Below are positions 47,882-57,633 of a stretch of DNA of 64,000 nt, in pieces. The notes under the pieces were generated by a model. The model was not told the DNA's origin, ran no database searches, and saw only the letters and a list, made by a program, of their open reading frames with translations. Location: assembly GCF_900185725.1 (NCBI RefSeq), contig NZ_FYAU01000013.1, forward strand, positions 62,001 through 126,000, read 5' to 3'. The stretch is from Stappia sp. TSB10P1A. Lineage in GTDB: Bacteria > Pseudomonadota > Alphaproteobacteria > Rhizobiales > Stappiaceae. A program made the translations under genes and the position numbers. Within the stretch, counting starts at the first letter, position 1. Every line of letters starts with the position of its first letter.

Positions 47882-48682
47882 TCAAAGGACGTGATGATTG
47901 TGGACGGGGATCGACGCGCGCACTTTCGCGGCGTAGGCATCGTCGATCCTGCCGGTGACATGTCCGGTATGGTCGCCCACCTGTGCCACCACATGGCCCC
48001 AGGGATCGATCAGCATCGAATGGCCGTAGCAGGCCTTCTTGCCGCCGGCATGCGTGCCGAACTGGCCGACGGCGAGGAAATGGGTTCCGGTCTCGATGGC
48101 GCGGGCGCGGGCGAGAACCTCCCAGTGGTCCTTGCCGGTCATCAGGGTGAAGGCGGCCGGCAGGACGATCACCTCCGCTCCCTTGTCGCGCAGGGCGCGG
48201 AACAGCTCGGGGAAGCGGATGTCGTAGCAGATCGCGCAGCCGACGGTGGTGCCGTTCACCTCATAGGTGACGACCTGGTCGCCGGCCGCGATCGTGGCAC
48301 TTTCGCGATAGCTCATGCCGCCGGGAACGTCGACGTCGAACAGGTGGATCTTGCGATAGCGCGCGAGTTCGCTGCCATCGGGGGCGAAGACCAGCGTGGT
48401 GTTGTGATGGGCGTTTCCGGCCTTCTCGACGATCGATCCGCCATGCAGCGTGATGCCGTGGCGGCGTGCCATGTCCTGCATCGCGCGATAGGCATCGCCG
48501 TCCGGGAATTCCTCGGCGCTGGCGTGGAATTCTTCGGGGCCTTCGCCCAGCATCGCCCAATATTCGGGAAGGACGATAAGGTCTGGCCCGTCCTTCGCTG
48601 CCTCGGCGACGAGCGCTTCAGCCTGGGCGATGTTCGCCTGCTTGTCGGACTGGGAATTCATCTGTATCAGGGCGACTTTCAC
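47882..48682 (-). CDS. Nitrilase-superfamily carbon-nitrogen hydrolase
   Basis: 266 residues with the complete Glu-Lys-Cys triad: Glu40 (IVLPEYW), Lys111 (YRKIHLFD) and Cys152 (CAICYDIRFPE). The YRKIHLFDVD and CYDIRFPELFR patterns place it with the Nit1/Nit2 or omega-amidase branch, which hydrolyses alpha-keto amides such as alpha-ketoglutaramate or deaminated glutathione. In this island an amide-hydrolysing role is consistent. It is first in the nit-rraA-dctPQM unit, with a 187-base gap before the LysR gene. Confidence 0.9.
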   Translation of the reverse strand: MKVALIQMNSQSDKQANIAQAEALVAEAAKDGPDLIVLPEYWAMLGEGPEEFHASAEEFPDGDAYRAMQDMARRHGITLHGGSIVEKAGNAHHNTTLVFAPDGSELARYRKIHLFDVDVPGGMSYRESATIAAGDQVVTYEVNGTTVGCAICYDIRFPELFRALRDKGAEVIVLPAAFTLMTGKDHWEVLARARAIETGTHFLAVGQFGTHAGGKKACYGHSMLIDPWGHVVAQVGDHTGHVTGRIDDAYAAKVRASIPVHNHHVL

Positions 48683-48869
48683 GTTCAGCCTCTTTCATGA
48701 ACTGTTTCCGACAAGCATGGTTCAGCCTCCCCGATCCGGTGTCCAACGGGAAATTTTTGGGATCTTCATAAGAATTTCTTTTGCAGGCTAATGGTGGGGC
48801 CTCGCCTGGAGAAGACCGTATCGCCTTGGCCGGGCCGGCCGAGACGGGACGTATGTGTCGGAACCGCCG

Positions 48870-49781
48870 TCAGGCGAGAGCAGGATCGGCGCGTTGCACG
48901 AAATCCTGGGCGATGTCCCGCGCGAGCTCCGCGATGGTGGCCGGGACGAGCCGCGCCGGTCCGTCGAACCAGGTGGCGTGGAAGCGCATGGGTGGGATGG
49001 GTTGCTCGGCCTCGATCAGCACCAGTTCCTTGCGAGCAAGTTCACGTGGGGCGACGATCGGCGGGATGGTGGCGACACCGATCCCGTCGATGGTCATGCG
49101 GATGATCGTCGCGAGCGAGTTGGCGGCGAAAAAACGCGCGGTCTCGAGCCCGTTCTGTTGGAAGAAGCGGGTGATATGCGCGTGCGGCTGGCTGTTCTTG
49201 GGGAAGCAAATCACTGGATAGTCCGCGAGGCGTTCCAGGCTGACGGGCCCTGGCGGGAAACGGAGGTTGGGAGAGGCGACCCAATGGCAGGAATAGGTGC
49301 AGAGCTCGATATTGGCGTAGCTGGGCTCGAGCAACGGTCCCATGATGAGTGCCAGATCGATCTCTCCGGCGCGCAGCAGTTCCACCAGCTTGAGGCTCGT
49401 TTCCGCGGAAAACTCCAGGGTAAGGTCGGGATAGGTGTCCTTGGCGGCGCGGATCAGGTCGATCAGCCAGGTGTAGGTGATCGTGTCGATCACGCCGATC
49501 CGCAAGGTTCCCCGGATGCCCTGAGTGCCACTGACCTCGTCGACGAAGACGCGGGCGTTTCTCAGCAGCGGTTCGGCGCGGGCCAGGGCTTCGACTCCCT
49601 GCGGCGTCAGCGACAGGCGCCGGTGTTCCCGGACGAAGAGTTTTACGCCGAGTTCCGCTTCCAGCGCGGCGATGCGTGAGGAGACCGCCGCTTGCGTGGC
49701 ATTCAGCCGTTCGGCGGCCAGCGTGAAACTCTTCAGCCGCGCCACCCAGACGAACGTCTCCAGAAAGGTAAGGTTGATCAA
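48870..49781 (-). CDS. LysR-family transcriptional regulator
   Basis: 303 residues. N-terminal winged helix-turn-helix (about 4-63, LETFVWVARLKSFTLAAERLNATQAAVSSRIAALEAELG) and LysR substrate domain (about 90-295). It is transcribed in the same direction as the downstream nit-rraA-dctPQM unit, 187 bases away, so it may control that unit, but LysR regulators are more often divergent from their targets. The length is normal. Confidence 0.9.
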   Translation of the reverse strand: MINLTFLETFVWVARLKSFTLAAERLNATQAAVSSRIAALEAELGVKLFVREHRRLSLTPQGVEALARAEPLLRNARVFVDEVSGTQGIRGTLRIGVIDTITYTWLIDLIRAAKDTYPDLTLEFSAETSLKLVELLRAGEIDLALIMGPLLEPSYANIELCTYSCHWVASPNLRFPPGPVSLERLADYPVICFPKNSQPHAHITRFFQQNGLETARFFAANSLATIIRMTIDGIGVATIPPIVAPRELARKELVLIEAEQPIPPMRFHATWFDGPARLVPATIAELARDIAQDFVQRADPALA

Positions 49782-49968
49782 GCCCTCCTCCCGGGCGCAC
49801 AGACGTGGCCGGGCCTCCTGTGTCGGGTGAGCCCTGCCTCACATCTCGACCAAGGGAACGCTACGCCGCCACCTGCGAGCGATCAAGCTTCAACTTCGGC
49901 CACGCTGCCTCAATGGCAGGCGCACGCCCTTGAAACAGCGGGTGTTTTCGGTCCAGCCGGGGTTAGGC

Positions 49969-50679
49969 CTAAAGGAGTTGCAGGCCCTTGAAGCTTGCAT
50001 GACCGTCGCGTCCGACGATGATGTGGTCATGCAGGACGATGCCCAGCGTACCGGCGATCTCGGAGATCTGCTTGGTCATCTGGATGTCGGCGCGCGAAGG
50101 CGTCGGATCGCCGGACGGGTGATTATGGACGAGAATGATGGCGCTGGCGGAAAGCTCCAGCGCCCGCTTCATCACCTCGCGCGGATAGACGGGCGTATGA
50201 TCGACGGTGCCGCGCTGCTGCACCTCGTCGGCGATCAGTGCGTTCTTCTTGTCGAGGAAGAGGATGCGGAATTCCTCGCGGTCGGAGAAGGCCATGGCGG
50301 TGCGGACATAGTCGATCACCTGCGACCAGGAGGAGAGCAGGGTGCGCTCGCGAACCCGGCCGCGCAGGAAGCGCTCGGCCACCGCATGGGCGAGCTTCAA
50401 CTCGTCGACCACCCGGTCGCCGACGCCGCGCACTTCCTTGAGGAGGGCGGGCGGAGCCGCGAGCACCTCGGCGAACGAGCCGAAACGGTCGATCAGCGCC
50501 TTGGCGACCGGCTTGGTATCGGCCCGGCGGATCGGCGAGAAGAGCAACAGTTCCAGCAACTCATAGTCCTGAAGCGCGGCGTGGCCGCCTTCGCGGAAGC
50601 GCTGGCGCAGCCGGTCGCGGTGGCCGTGAAAATGCGGAGAGATGCCAGCGTCGGAGAAGCCGTCGTCCGTGCCGCTCAT
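49969..50679 (-). CDS. radC: RadC-family JAB domain protein (UPF0758)
   Basis: 236 residues. An N-terminal helix-hairpin-helix ([14 protein letters not shown]) precedes the RadC/JAB domain with zinc-binding [14 protein letters not shown] (His185, His187, Asp198) and [22 protein letters not shown]. Historically called a DNA repair protein, its real function is unclear. It follows map by 24 bases on the same strand, a frequent pairing in alphaproteobacteria. Confidence 0.93.
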   Translation of the reverse strand: MSGTDDGFSDAGISPHFHGHRDRLRQRFREGGHAALQDYELLELLLFSPIRRADTKPVAKALIDRFGSFAEVLAAPPALLKEVRGVGDRVVDELKLAHAVAERFLRGRVRERTLLSSWSQVIDYVRTAMAFSDREEFRILFLDKKNALIADEVQQRGTVDHTPVYPREVMKRALELSASAIILVHNHPSGDPTPSRADIQMTKQISEIAGTLGIVLHDHIIVGRDGHASFKGLQLL

Positions 50680-50703
50680 GCCGCCTCCTCCCGTGATGCC
50701 GCG

Positions 50704-51537
50704 TCAGGAGCGATCGAAAGCCAGTGGATTGTCGAGGCCGGCTGGCGACAGGGTGAAGATCTCGCAGCCCGTCGCGGTGATGCCGACCGAGTGCTCGAAT
50801 TGGGCAGACAGCGAGCGGTCGCGGGTGACGGCGGTCCAGCCATCGCTCAGCACCTTCACATGCGGCCGGCCGAGATTGACCATCGGCTCGATGGTGAAGA
50901 TCATGCCCGGCTTCAGTTCGATGCCTTCGCCCGGTCGGCCATAGTGCAGGATGTTCGGCATGTCGTGGAACAGCCGGCCGACCCCATGGCCGCAGAAGTC
51001 GCGCACGACCGAGCAGCGCTCCGCCTCGACGAAGCTCTGGATGGCATGGCCGATATCGCCGGTGGTCCGGCCGGGGCGCGCCGCCTCGATGCCCCGCAAC
51101 AGCGCCTCGTAGGTGACCTCGACCAGTCGTTCGGCCGCCCGCTTCAGCTTGCCGACCGCATACATGCGGCTGGAATCGCCGTGCCAGCCGTCGACGATAT
51201 AGGTTACGTCGATGTTGACGATGTCGCCTTCCTTCAGCGGCTTGTCGTTGGGGATGCCGTGGCAGACGACATGATTGATGGAGGTGCAGGTCGACTTCGT
51301 GTAGCCGCGATAGTTCAGCGTCGCCGGCAGGGCGCCATTGTCGATGCCGAAGCTGTAGACGAAGTCGTCGATCTCCTGGGTGGTGATGCCGGGCACGATC
51401 TTTTCGACCAGCGCGTCGAGGCAGCGGGCGGTAAGCTGTCCGGCCTTGTGCATGGCGGCAAAGTCGTCCGGCCCGTAGAGGCGAATCTGGCCGGTATTCT
51501 TCAAAGGGGCGGTAGCGGCGTCGATATAGGTGACCAT
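50704..51537 (-). CDS. map: Methionine aminopeptidase, type I
   Basis: 277 residues. It removes N-terminal Met from new proteins. The metal ligands lie in NIDVTYIVDGWHGDSSRMY (two Asp), FCGHGVGRLFHDMPNILHYG (His), IFTIEPMVN (Glu) and FEHSVGIT (Glu), as required. The CTSINHVVCHGIPNDKPL block is also standard. The ATG at 51537 begins a 20-residue leader before the catalytic start. It is cotranscribed with radC. Confidence 0.95.
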   Translation of the reverse strand: MVTYIDAATAPLKNTGQIRLYGPDDFAAMHKAGQLTARCLDALVEKIVPGITTQEIDDFVYSFGIDNGALPATLNYRGYTKSTCTSINHVVCHGIPNDKPLKEGDIVNIDVTYIVDGWHGDSSRMYAVGKLKRAAERLVEVTYEALLRGIEAARPGRTTGDIGHAIQSFVEAERCSVVRDFCGHGVGRLFHDMPNILHYGRPGEGIELKPGMIFTIEPMVNLGRPHVKVLSDGWTAVTRDRSLSAQFEHSVGITATGCEIFTLSPAGLDNPLAFDRS

Positions 51538-51805
51538 GCGGGATGCTCGTCCGGATTGTTCGTGCGGCGGATCGCCCGCCCGCCGCCGGAACGGCGGCTG
51601 CCACGCTGGTGCGGAAGGCACGCGGGCCGAGGCGCCGGGGGCGGGATGTGCGCCGACAGGATTTCCAACTAGCCTTAAAACGCGGGGGCGCGGGGCGCAA
51701 TCCGCTTTCGCCGCAAGGTTTGGCCGGGGAGCTGCGCGATGCGCGGAGCGGGCCGCCGGTCTTCCCTCTTGCGCCGCTTCCAAGGTGCTTGTACCCAAAG
51801 CGGGC

Positions 51806-51890
51806 GCGGACGTGGTGGAACCGGTAGACACAAGGGACTTAAAATCCCTCGGCCTCGGCCATGCGGGTTCGAGTCCCGCCGTCCGTACCA
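51806..51890 (+). tRNA. tRNA-Leu (TAA anticodon)
   Basis: 85 bases with an encoded 3' CCA. Acceptor arms GCGGACG and CGTCCGT pair (with a G-T end pair). Anticodon stem AGGGA/TCCCT encloses CTTAAAA, so the anticodon is TAA, reading UUA. A long variable arm (about 51850-51863) is as expected for Leu. TTCGAGTC marks the T loop. It is isolated between map and trkH, and no integrase or duplicated 3' end is nearby. Confidence 0.95.
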
Positions 51891-51969
51891 AGGATTGCCG
51901 CCACGCACCGCAAAGCGGGACGACCATCGCGGGTCCCAGACGACGCCAGACGACGAAAGACGCCGATCC

Positions 51970-53415
51970 GTGATTTCGCTGCGCCCCGTGCTTAACGTCC
52001 TCGGCTTCCTCTATGTGGGCCTGGCGACGGCCATGCTGATCCCGGCGATGGTCGACGTTGCCGCCCGCAATGCCGATTGGCAGGCCTTCGTCATGTCGGC
52101 GCTGATCACCGGACTGATCGGACTGCTGCTGTCGGTGGCCGTCGGCGGGGCGTTGAGCGAGGGGCTCGACATCCGCCAGACCTTCATCCTGACGACCCTG
52201 TCCTGGTTGACGCTGCCGGCTTTCGGGGCGCTGCCGTTCCTCTGGCTGGGGGTCGGTTATGCGGATGCGGTGTTCGAGGCGGTGTCCGGCTTCACCACGA
52301 CCGGATCGACGGTGCTGTCCGGTCTCGACGGGTTGCCGCCGGGCCTGCTGGTCTGGCGTTCGCTGATGCAATGGATGGGCGGGATCGGCATCGTCGTCAT
52401 GGCCATCGTGCTGCTGCCGTTCCTGCGCATCGGCGGCATGCAACTGTTCCAGAGCGAGAGTTCCGACCGCAGCGAGAAGATCGTCTCCCGCTCGGTGGAA
52501 CTGATCCGCCTGCTCGGCATCACCTATCTGTTCCTGACTTTCGTCTGCATCCTTGCCTTTCTGGTCACCGGCATGACCGTTTTCGATGCGATCAATCACG
52601 GGATGACGACGATCGCCACCGGCGGCTACTCCACGCACGACGCGTCCTTCGGCTTTTTCACCAACCCGGCCGCCGGATGGGTTGCGGTGGTCTTCATGCT
52701 GATCGGGGCCATGCCCTTCGTCCTAGTCATCCAGGCGCTGCGCGGCCGGCCGTTGCTGCTGTGGAACGATCCGCAGGTGCGCGCTCTGCTCGGGCTCGTG
52801 GTGCTGGCCTCGCTGACAGTGACCGTGTATCTCGGGGCGGTGTTGGAGATGAACTTCTCCGAAGCCTTGCTGGCCTCGACCTTCAACATCGTCTCGATCA
52901 TCACCACGACGGGCTTTGCCATGGGCGACTACAGCGCGTGGGGGCCTCCTGTGATCGGCCTTGCGCTGTTGCTCACCTTCGTCGGCGGCTGCACCGGCTC
53001 GACCTCGGGTGGCATCAAGATGTTCCGTTTTCTGGTGTTCTTCGGCACCGTACGGGCCCATCTGCGGCGAATGATCCGGCCGAACCGCGTGATGTCCGAG
53101 CAATATGCCAACACCCGACTGACGCCGGAGCTGTCCTTCTCGGTGCTGGCCTTCCTCGTCGTCTATATGGGTTCGGTCGGCACGATCACGCTGGCACTGT
53201 CCGGTTTCGGGCTCGATCTGGTGACAGCGCTGTCGGCGGCCGCGACGGCGGTGTCGAATGTGGGTCCGGGGCTTGGGCCGGTCATCGGTCCGGCCGGCAA
53301 TTTCGCGCCGCTGCCCGACGGCGCAAAATGGATCCTGTCTTTTGCCATGCTGATGGGCCGGCTGGAGCTTTTCACGGTGCTGGTGCTGCTCGATCCGGAT
53401 TTCTGGTCGCGCTGA
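51970..53415 (+). CDS. trkH: Potassium uptake protein TrkH
   Basis: 481 residues, membrane subunit of the Trk/Ktr potassium transporter. Four selectivity-filter loops are visible: SGFTTTGSTV, TIATGGYSTHD, ITTTGFAMGDY and AVSNVGPGLGP. GGCTGSTSGGIKMFR lies between the third and fourth. The GTG at 51970 starts the first membrane helix; the upstream frame crosses the tRNA gene and cannot be coding. The TrkA partner is not in the window. Confidence 0.94.
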   Translation: MISLRPVLNVLGFLYVGLATAMLIPAMVDVAARNADWQAFVMSALITGLIGLLLSVAVGGALSEGLDIRQTFILTTLSWLTLPAFGALPFLWLGVGYADAVFEAVSGFTTTGSTVLSGLDGLPPGLLVWRSLMQWMGGIGIVVMAIVLLPFLRIGGMQLFQSESSDRSEKIVSRSVELIRLLGITYLFLTFVCILAFLVTGMTVFDAINHGMTTIATGGYSTHDASFGFFTNPAAGWVAVVFMLIGAMPFVLVIQALRGRPLLLWNDPQVRALLGLVVLASLTVTVYLGAVLEMNFSEALLASTFNIVSIITTTGFAMGDYSAWGPPVIGLALLLTFVGGCTGSTSGGIKMFRFLVFFGTVRAHLRRMIRPNRVMSEQYANTRLTPELSFSVLAFLVVYMGSVGTITLALSGFGLDLVTALSAAATAVSNVGPGLGPVIGPAGNFAPLPDGAKWILSFAMLMGRLELFTVLVLLDPDFWSR

Positions 53416-53442
53416 GCCCATTCAACGGCTGGAGTTGGTCCC

Positions 53443-54144
53443 TTGCGTTTTTCCTCCCCCCTTGTGTCCGGCCGTCTGGTCAAGCGCTACAAGCGCTTTC
53501 TCGCCGATGTGATCCTCGACAGCGGCGAGGCGGTGACCGCGCATTGCGCCAATCCCGGCTCGATGCTGGGGCTGCGCGAACCGGGTGCGCGGGTCTTCCT
53601 GTCGCTGTCCGACAATCCGGCGCGCAAGCTGAAATACTCCTGGGAGATCGTCGAGGCGGACGGCGCGCTGGTCGGCATCAACACCGCTCATCCCAACGGC
53701 CTGGTCGAGGAGGCGTTGACGGCGCGGCTGATTCCCGAACTGGCCGGTTTTTCCGGCTTGCGGCGCGAGGTGAAATACGGTCGCAACTCACGCATCGACA
53801 TCCTGCTTGAGGGCTCAGACGGGCGCCCTGTCTATGTCGAGGTGAAGAACGTCCATCTGATGCGGCAGGCGGGCCTTGCCGAGTTCCCGGACTCGGTGAC
53901 AGCGCGAGGCGCCAAGCACCTTGTCGAGATGGGGGACATGGTGGCGGAAGGAGCGCGCGCCGCGATGGTCTATCTGGTGCAACGGCCGGACTGCGACCGC
54001 CTGTCCTTCGCTGCCGACATCGATCCCGCCTATGCGGCGGCCTTTGTGGCGGCGAAGGCACGCGGCGTCGAGGCCTATGCGATCGGCTGCCGCGTCACGC
54101 CCGAGGAAATCGTGGCAGAGCGGCCTGTGACACTGACCGCTTGA
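53443..54144 (+). CDS. sfsA: SfsA family protein (sugar fermentation stimulation homologue)
   Basis: 233 residues. The family pattern is complete: [75 protein letters not shown] and [19 protein letters not shown]. This is a PD-(D/E)XK-like nuclease fold; SfsA was named for maltose metabolism in E. coli and its role is unsettled. It uses a TTG start at 53443, supported by GGAG at 53431 and by homology beginning at once. Confidence 0.92.
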   Translation: MRFSSPLVSGRLVKRYKRFLADVILDSGEAVTAHCANPGSMLGLREPGARVFLSLSDNPARKLKYSWEIVEADGALVGINTAHPNGLVEEALTARLIPELAGFSGLRREVKYGRNSRIDILLEGSDGRPVYVEVKNVHLMRQAGLAEFPDSVTARGAKHLVEMGDMVAEGARAAMVYLVQRPDCDRLSFAADIDPAYAAAFVAAKARGVEAYAIGCRVTPEEIVAERPVTLTA

Positions 54145-54181
54145 GCCGCCGGATTTCAGGAAGCGGCCAGGCTCGCGTAGC

Positions 54182-54919
54182 TCAGGCAATGCCCTCGTTG
54201 CCTTGCAGGACCACGATCGGCGTGTTGTTGGGCACTCGCGCGGCCAGATCAATGACGTCCTGGTTGATCAGGCGCACGCAACCGGAAGAGACCGCCTTGC
54301 CGATGGTCCAGTACTCCATCGTGCCGTGGATCCGGTAGATCGTGTCGCGATTGCCTTCGAAGATGTAGAGCGCGCGGGCGCCCAGCGGATTGTCCAGCCC
54401 CGGCTCCATGCCGTTGCGATAGGGCTCGAGTTCCGGCTGGCGGGCGATCATCTCGGCCGGCGGGGTCCAGCGCGGCCATGCGCGCTTGTAGGCGATGCGC
54501 GCGCGCCCGCCCCAGTCGAAGCCGGCGCGGCCGATACCCACGCCATAGCGCAGCGCCTGCCCGTTCTCCATCACCAGATAGAGAAAGCGGTTCGGCGTGT
54601 CGACGACCAGTGTGCCGGGACGCTCCCGCGTCGGGTAGGACACCACCTGGCGGAAATACATCGGATCCACACGCCGCAGGTCGACGGCCGGCAACGGGAA
54701 CCTCTCCTGTGGCATCGCCGCATACATCTGCAGGTAATAGGGATCGATCACCGGCGCCGGGGGCGCCGACGAGGCCGCCTGCAGGCGAGGGTTGCTGCCG
54801 GTGGTCTGGCAGCCGGCGAGCGCCATCGCGCCGAGGCCAACGAGGGCGGCGCGGCGCGTCATGAGGGTGTTGCCGGAGGCGGAGCCGCTTCCGGAGCGCG
54901 GGAGAATCTCGTGTGTCAT
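54182..54919 (-). CDS. L,D-transpeptidase lipoprotein (ErfK/YbiS type)
   Basis: 245 residues. A lipobox LAGC (Cys37) after RRAALVGLGAMA indicates an exported lipoprotein, with an RR pair suggesting Tat or a strong Sec n-region. The YkuD motif has His198 (RIHGTMEYW) and Cys214 (SSGCVRLIN), so the enzyme should be active in the periplasm. ATG 54862, 19 residues in, is an alternative start that begins closer to the signal peptide. It is convergent with sfsA. Confidence 0.88.
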   Translation of the reverse strand: MTHEILPRSGSGSASGNTLMTRRAALVGLGAMALAGCQTTGSNPRLQAASSAPPAPVIDPYYLQMYAAMPQERFPLPAVDLRRVDPMYFRQVVSYPTRERPGTLVVDTPNRFLYLVMENGQALRYGVGIGRAGFDWGGRARIAYKRAWPRWTPPAEMIARQPELEPYRNGMEPGLDNPLGARALYIFEGNRDTIYRIHGTMEYWTIGKAVSSGCVRLINQDVIDLAARVPNNTPIVVLQGNEGIA

Positions 54920-55037
54920 GACGCGGTTATAGGCTCAGAAATTGCGCCGAAATATGGGCACGGCAATAACTTTCCCGCGAGCGCAAGGCTGCCCTGCGCC
55001 TGTCGGGAGGCTCGAGGCCGGCGAAACGCGACGGCGC

Positions 55038-55547
55038 TCAGCCTTGGCTGTGGGTGGCGATCGGCGGCTGGAACTGCCAGCCCATGTCCCAGGGGAAGTA
55101 GATCCAGGTGTCCTGCGACACCTCCGTCACGAAGGTGTCGACCAGCGGACGCCCCATCGGTTTGGCATAGACGGTTGCGAAATGGGCATCGGGCAACATG
55201 TCGCGAACGACGCGTGCGGTCTTTCCGGTGTCGACAAGGTCGTCGATGACCAGGACGCCGGAGCCCTTGCCGCCGTTGAGATCGATCACCCGCTTGTCGA
55301 TGGTCTTCAGGACCTGCAACTCGCCCTGGTTCTCATAGTCGTGATAGGACGCGACGCAGACCGTCTCGATAAGGCGAATGCCGAGCTCGCGGGCGACGAT
55401 GGCCGCGGGAACCAGGCCGCCGCGGGTGATGCAGACGATTGCTTCCCATTTGCCCTGTCCCGACAGGCGCCATGCGAGCGCGCGGCAGTCGCGGTGGAAC
55501 TGATCCCAGGAGACGGGAAAGGCTTTGGGGGCTTGCGGGTTTTCCAT
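55038..55547 (-). CDS. gpt: Xanthine(-guanine) phosphoribosyltransferase
   Basis: 169 residues. The PRPP loop [17 protein letters not shown] and the start [20 protein letters not shown] match bacterial Gpt. It salvages xanthine and guanine to nucleotides with PRPP. ATG 55547 is preferred over an upstream TTG since AGGA precedes it at a fair distance. It follows the MoaB/CinA-like gene by 40 bases on the same strand. Confidence 0.93.
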   Translation of the reverse strand: MENPQAPKAFPVSWDQFHRDCRALAWRLSGQGKWEAIVCITRGGLVPAAIVARELGIRLIETVCVASYHDYENQGELQVLKTIDKRVIDLNGGKGSGVLVIDDLVDTGKTARVVRDMLPDAHFATVYAKPMGRPLVDTFVTEVSQDTWIYFPWDMGWQFQPPIATHSQG

Positions 55548-55587
55548 GCGGGTCAAGTCCTGTCGTTCTGGCAAGGGATGATTCTGC

Positions 55588-56325
55588 TCAGCGGGCCGCA
55601 GCCGCGACGGCAGTGCGCACTGCGTCGCAGGCCTGCCGCATCAACCCGGCATCGCGCGAGCGGACGACGATCTGGGTGGAGAAGCGTCCGTCGACCGAGC
55701 GCGGATAGGAGCCGATCATGACGCCCGGATGAGCGTCCTGGATCTCGCGCAGGGCGGCGGCGATGCGACTTTCCGGAAGGTCGGCATCGACGGCCTCCGA
55801 GAGCATGCGCAGGCCGGTCTTCAGCGTCGGGGCGACGGCGTCCAGCATGGCCTGCATGATCGCCGGAACACCGGCCATGACATGGACATTGCCGATGCGA
55901 AAACCCGGAGCCTTCGAAACCGAATTCTCGATCAGTTCCGCGCCTTCCGGGATCCGCGCCATGCGCAGACGCGCCTCGGTGAGTTGGCCCTCGGGATAGA
56001 AGTTGCGCAGGATCTCCACGGCGCGGGGATCGTGGCCGATCGGCACGCCGAAGGCCTTTGCCATCGAATCGGCGGTGATGTCGTCATGAGTCGGGCCGAT
56101 GCCGCCGGAGGTGAAGACATAGGTGTAGCGGGCGCTGAGCTCGCGGACCGCCTCGACGATGCGATCTTCCACATCCGGCACCACGCGCACCTCGGCCAGG
56201 TCGATGCCGATCGCGGTGAGGTATTCGGCCAGGTAACCGATGTTCTTGTCCTTGGTGCGGCCCGACAGAATCTCGTCGCCGATGACGAGGAAGCCCGCGG
56301 TCACGATATCCTGGTCAGCCGTCAT
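55588..56325 (-). CDS. MoaB/CinA N-terminal-type molybdopterin-binding protein
   Basis: 245 residues. The MoCF-binding core is [17 protein letters not shown] and [28 protein letters not shown]. It corresponds to the first domain of CinA without the C-terminal amidohydrolase. Such stand-alone proteins are common in alphaproteobacteria and may be ADP-ribose or nucleotide pyrophosphatase-like, but their role is not firmly known. It is probably cotranscribed with gpt. Confidence 0.87.
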   Translation of the reverse strand: MTADQDIVTAGFLVIGDEILSGRTKDKNIGYLAEYLTAIGIDLAEVRVVPDVEDRIVEAVRELSARYTYVFTSGGIGPTHDDITADSMAKAFGVPIGHDPRAVEILRNFYPEGQLTEARLRMARIPEGAELIENSVSKAPGFRIGNVHVMAGVPAIMQAMLDAVAPTLKTGLRMLSEAVDADLPESRIAAALREIQDAHPGVMIGSYPRSVDGRFSTQIVVRSRDAGLMRQACDAVRTAVAAAAR

Positions 56326-56385
56326 GCCCGTTCATTCCCGTTGTTCCCCGCCCTCAGCCGCTGCGGGAGGCGCTCGCAGACGCCA

Positions 56386-57609
56386 TCAGGCGCCGGGAGG
56401 TCGCCATCCATATAGCCAATCGAGCCGCGCGAGAAGACGTTCCGAGGGCAAGGCGCGCATCACCGCATCGCGGGCGAGGGAAAGCGGGCGGCGCATGTGA
56501 TAGATGCGGTCGTTGGCGCGCGACAGGCGCATGACGCGCTCGGCCCGGTCCTGCCGCTCCGCCTCGTAGGCACGCAGGGCCCGGGGTACGTCGTCCATGC
56601 CTTCGGACAGATGGCGGGCAAGCGCGTCGGCGTCCTCGATGGCCATGGCCGCCCCCTGCGCGGCGAAGGGCAGCATGGCATGGGCGGCATCGCCGAGCAG
56701 GGCGAAGCGGCCGTCGACCCAACTGGTGCCGGGGTCCATCGAACAGAGCGCCCATTTCAGCCAGGAGGAGGGGAGCGACAGCAACTCCCGGCAGCCGCGC
56801 GGCCAGTCACAAAAGCGCGAGAGCAGCGCGTCGCGGTCGGCCTGGGCGGACCAGACCTCTTCCTGCCAGTCCTCTTCGACCAACGCCACGAGGTTGAATT
56901 GTTCGCCGCCGGCGAGCGGATAGTGGACGATATGGGCGCGGGGACCGAGCCACAGGCCGGTGACATTGCGCCAGCGCTGCGGCACCTCGCTCACGGGTAT
57001 GACTGCGCGATAGGCGGTGCGCCCCGAAAAGGCGGCGCCCCGCAGGCCCATGATCCGGCGGCGCACCGTCGACCAGACACCATCGGCGCCGATCAGGGCC
57101 GCGCCGGTGTCATGGTCGAGCGGGGCCTGCGGATCGGCATCGTCTCCGGCCCGCTCGAATTCCAGCTTGATACGGTCGGCATTCTGTGCGGCGTCGCGCA
57201 AGCGCGTGCCGAGACGCAGGGTGATGCCGGCGGAGGCGCGTGCCGCCTGCAGCAGCACCGCCTGCAAGTCCGCCCTGTGAATGACGAGATAGGGGGCGCC
57301 ATAGCGCTTCTCGGCCGTGGCGCCGAGGGGAATCTCGGCGACCGGATCCTCGCTGTGCGCGGTCATCACCTGGATGGCGCGCGGCGCGACCACATGCGGC
57401 AGCAGCGCGTCCTCAAGACCCAGTTCGCGCATCACCTGCATGGTGTTGGGGGGGAGTTGCAGACCGGAGCCGACCGGACGAAGCTCGCTCGCCTGTTCGA
57501 TCACTGTGACTGGACGCGACCGGCGCGACAGACAGAGCGCGGCAGTGAGCCCGCCGATCCCTGCACCGGCGATGAAGATGCGGTTTGCGTCGGATCGGGA
57601 TTGCGCCAT
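56386..57609 (-). CDS. FAD-dependent monooxygenase (PHBH/salicylate hydroxylase-like)
   Basis: 407 residues. The Rossmann FAD motif is IFIAGAGIGGLTAALCLSRR, the DG motif ALIGADGVWSTVRRRIMG, and the second FAD motif FALLGDAAHAMLPFAAQGAAMAIEDADAL, all in the class A flavoprotein hydroxylase order. It hydroxylates an aromatic or similar ring using NAD(P)H; salicylate-type substrates are typical but unproven here. It lies 60 bases upstream of the CinA-like gene on the same strand. Confidence 0.88.
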   Translation of the reverse strand: MAQSRSDANRIFIAGAGIGGLTAALCLSRRSRPVTVIEQASELRPVGSGLQLPPNTMQVMRELGLEDALLPHVVAPRAIQVMTAHSEDPVAEIPLGATAEKRYGAPYLVIHRADLQAVLLQAARASAGITLRLGTRLRDAAQNADRIKLEFERAGDDADPQAPLDHDTGAALIGADGVWSTVRRRIMGLRGAAFSGRTAYRAVIPVSEVPQRWRNVTGLWLGPRAHIVHYPLAGGEQFNLVALVEEDWQEEVWSAQADRDALLSRFCDWPRGCRELLSLPSSWLKWALCSMDPGTSWVDGRFALLGDAAHAMLPFAAQGAAMAIEDADALARHLSEGMDDVPRALRAYEAERQDRAERVMRLSRANDRIYHMRRPLSLARDAVMRALPSERLLARLDWLYGWRPPGA

Positions 57610-57633
57610 GCGCGGGCCTTGCGTGAGCGCCGG

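Noticed and set aside
51806-51890. tRNA-Leu as an integration site of a mobile island
   Set aside because: No integrase nearby, no duplicated tRNA end found by eye, and the flanking genes are core genes.
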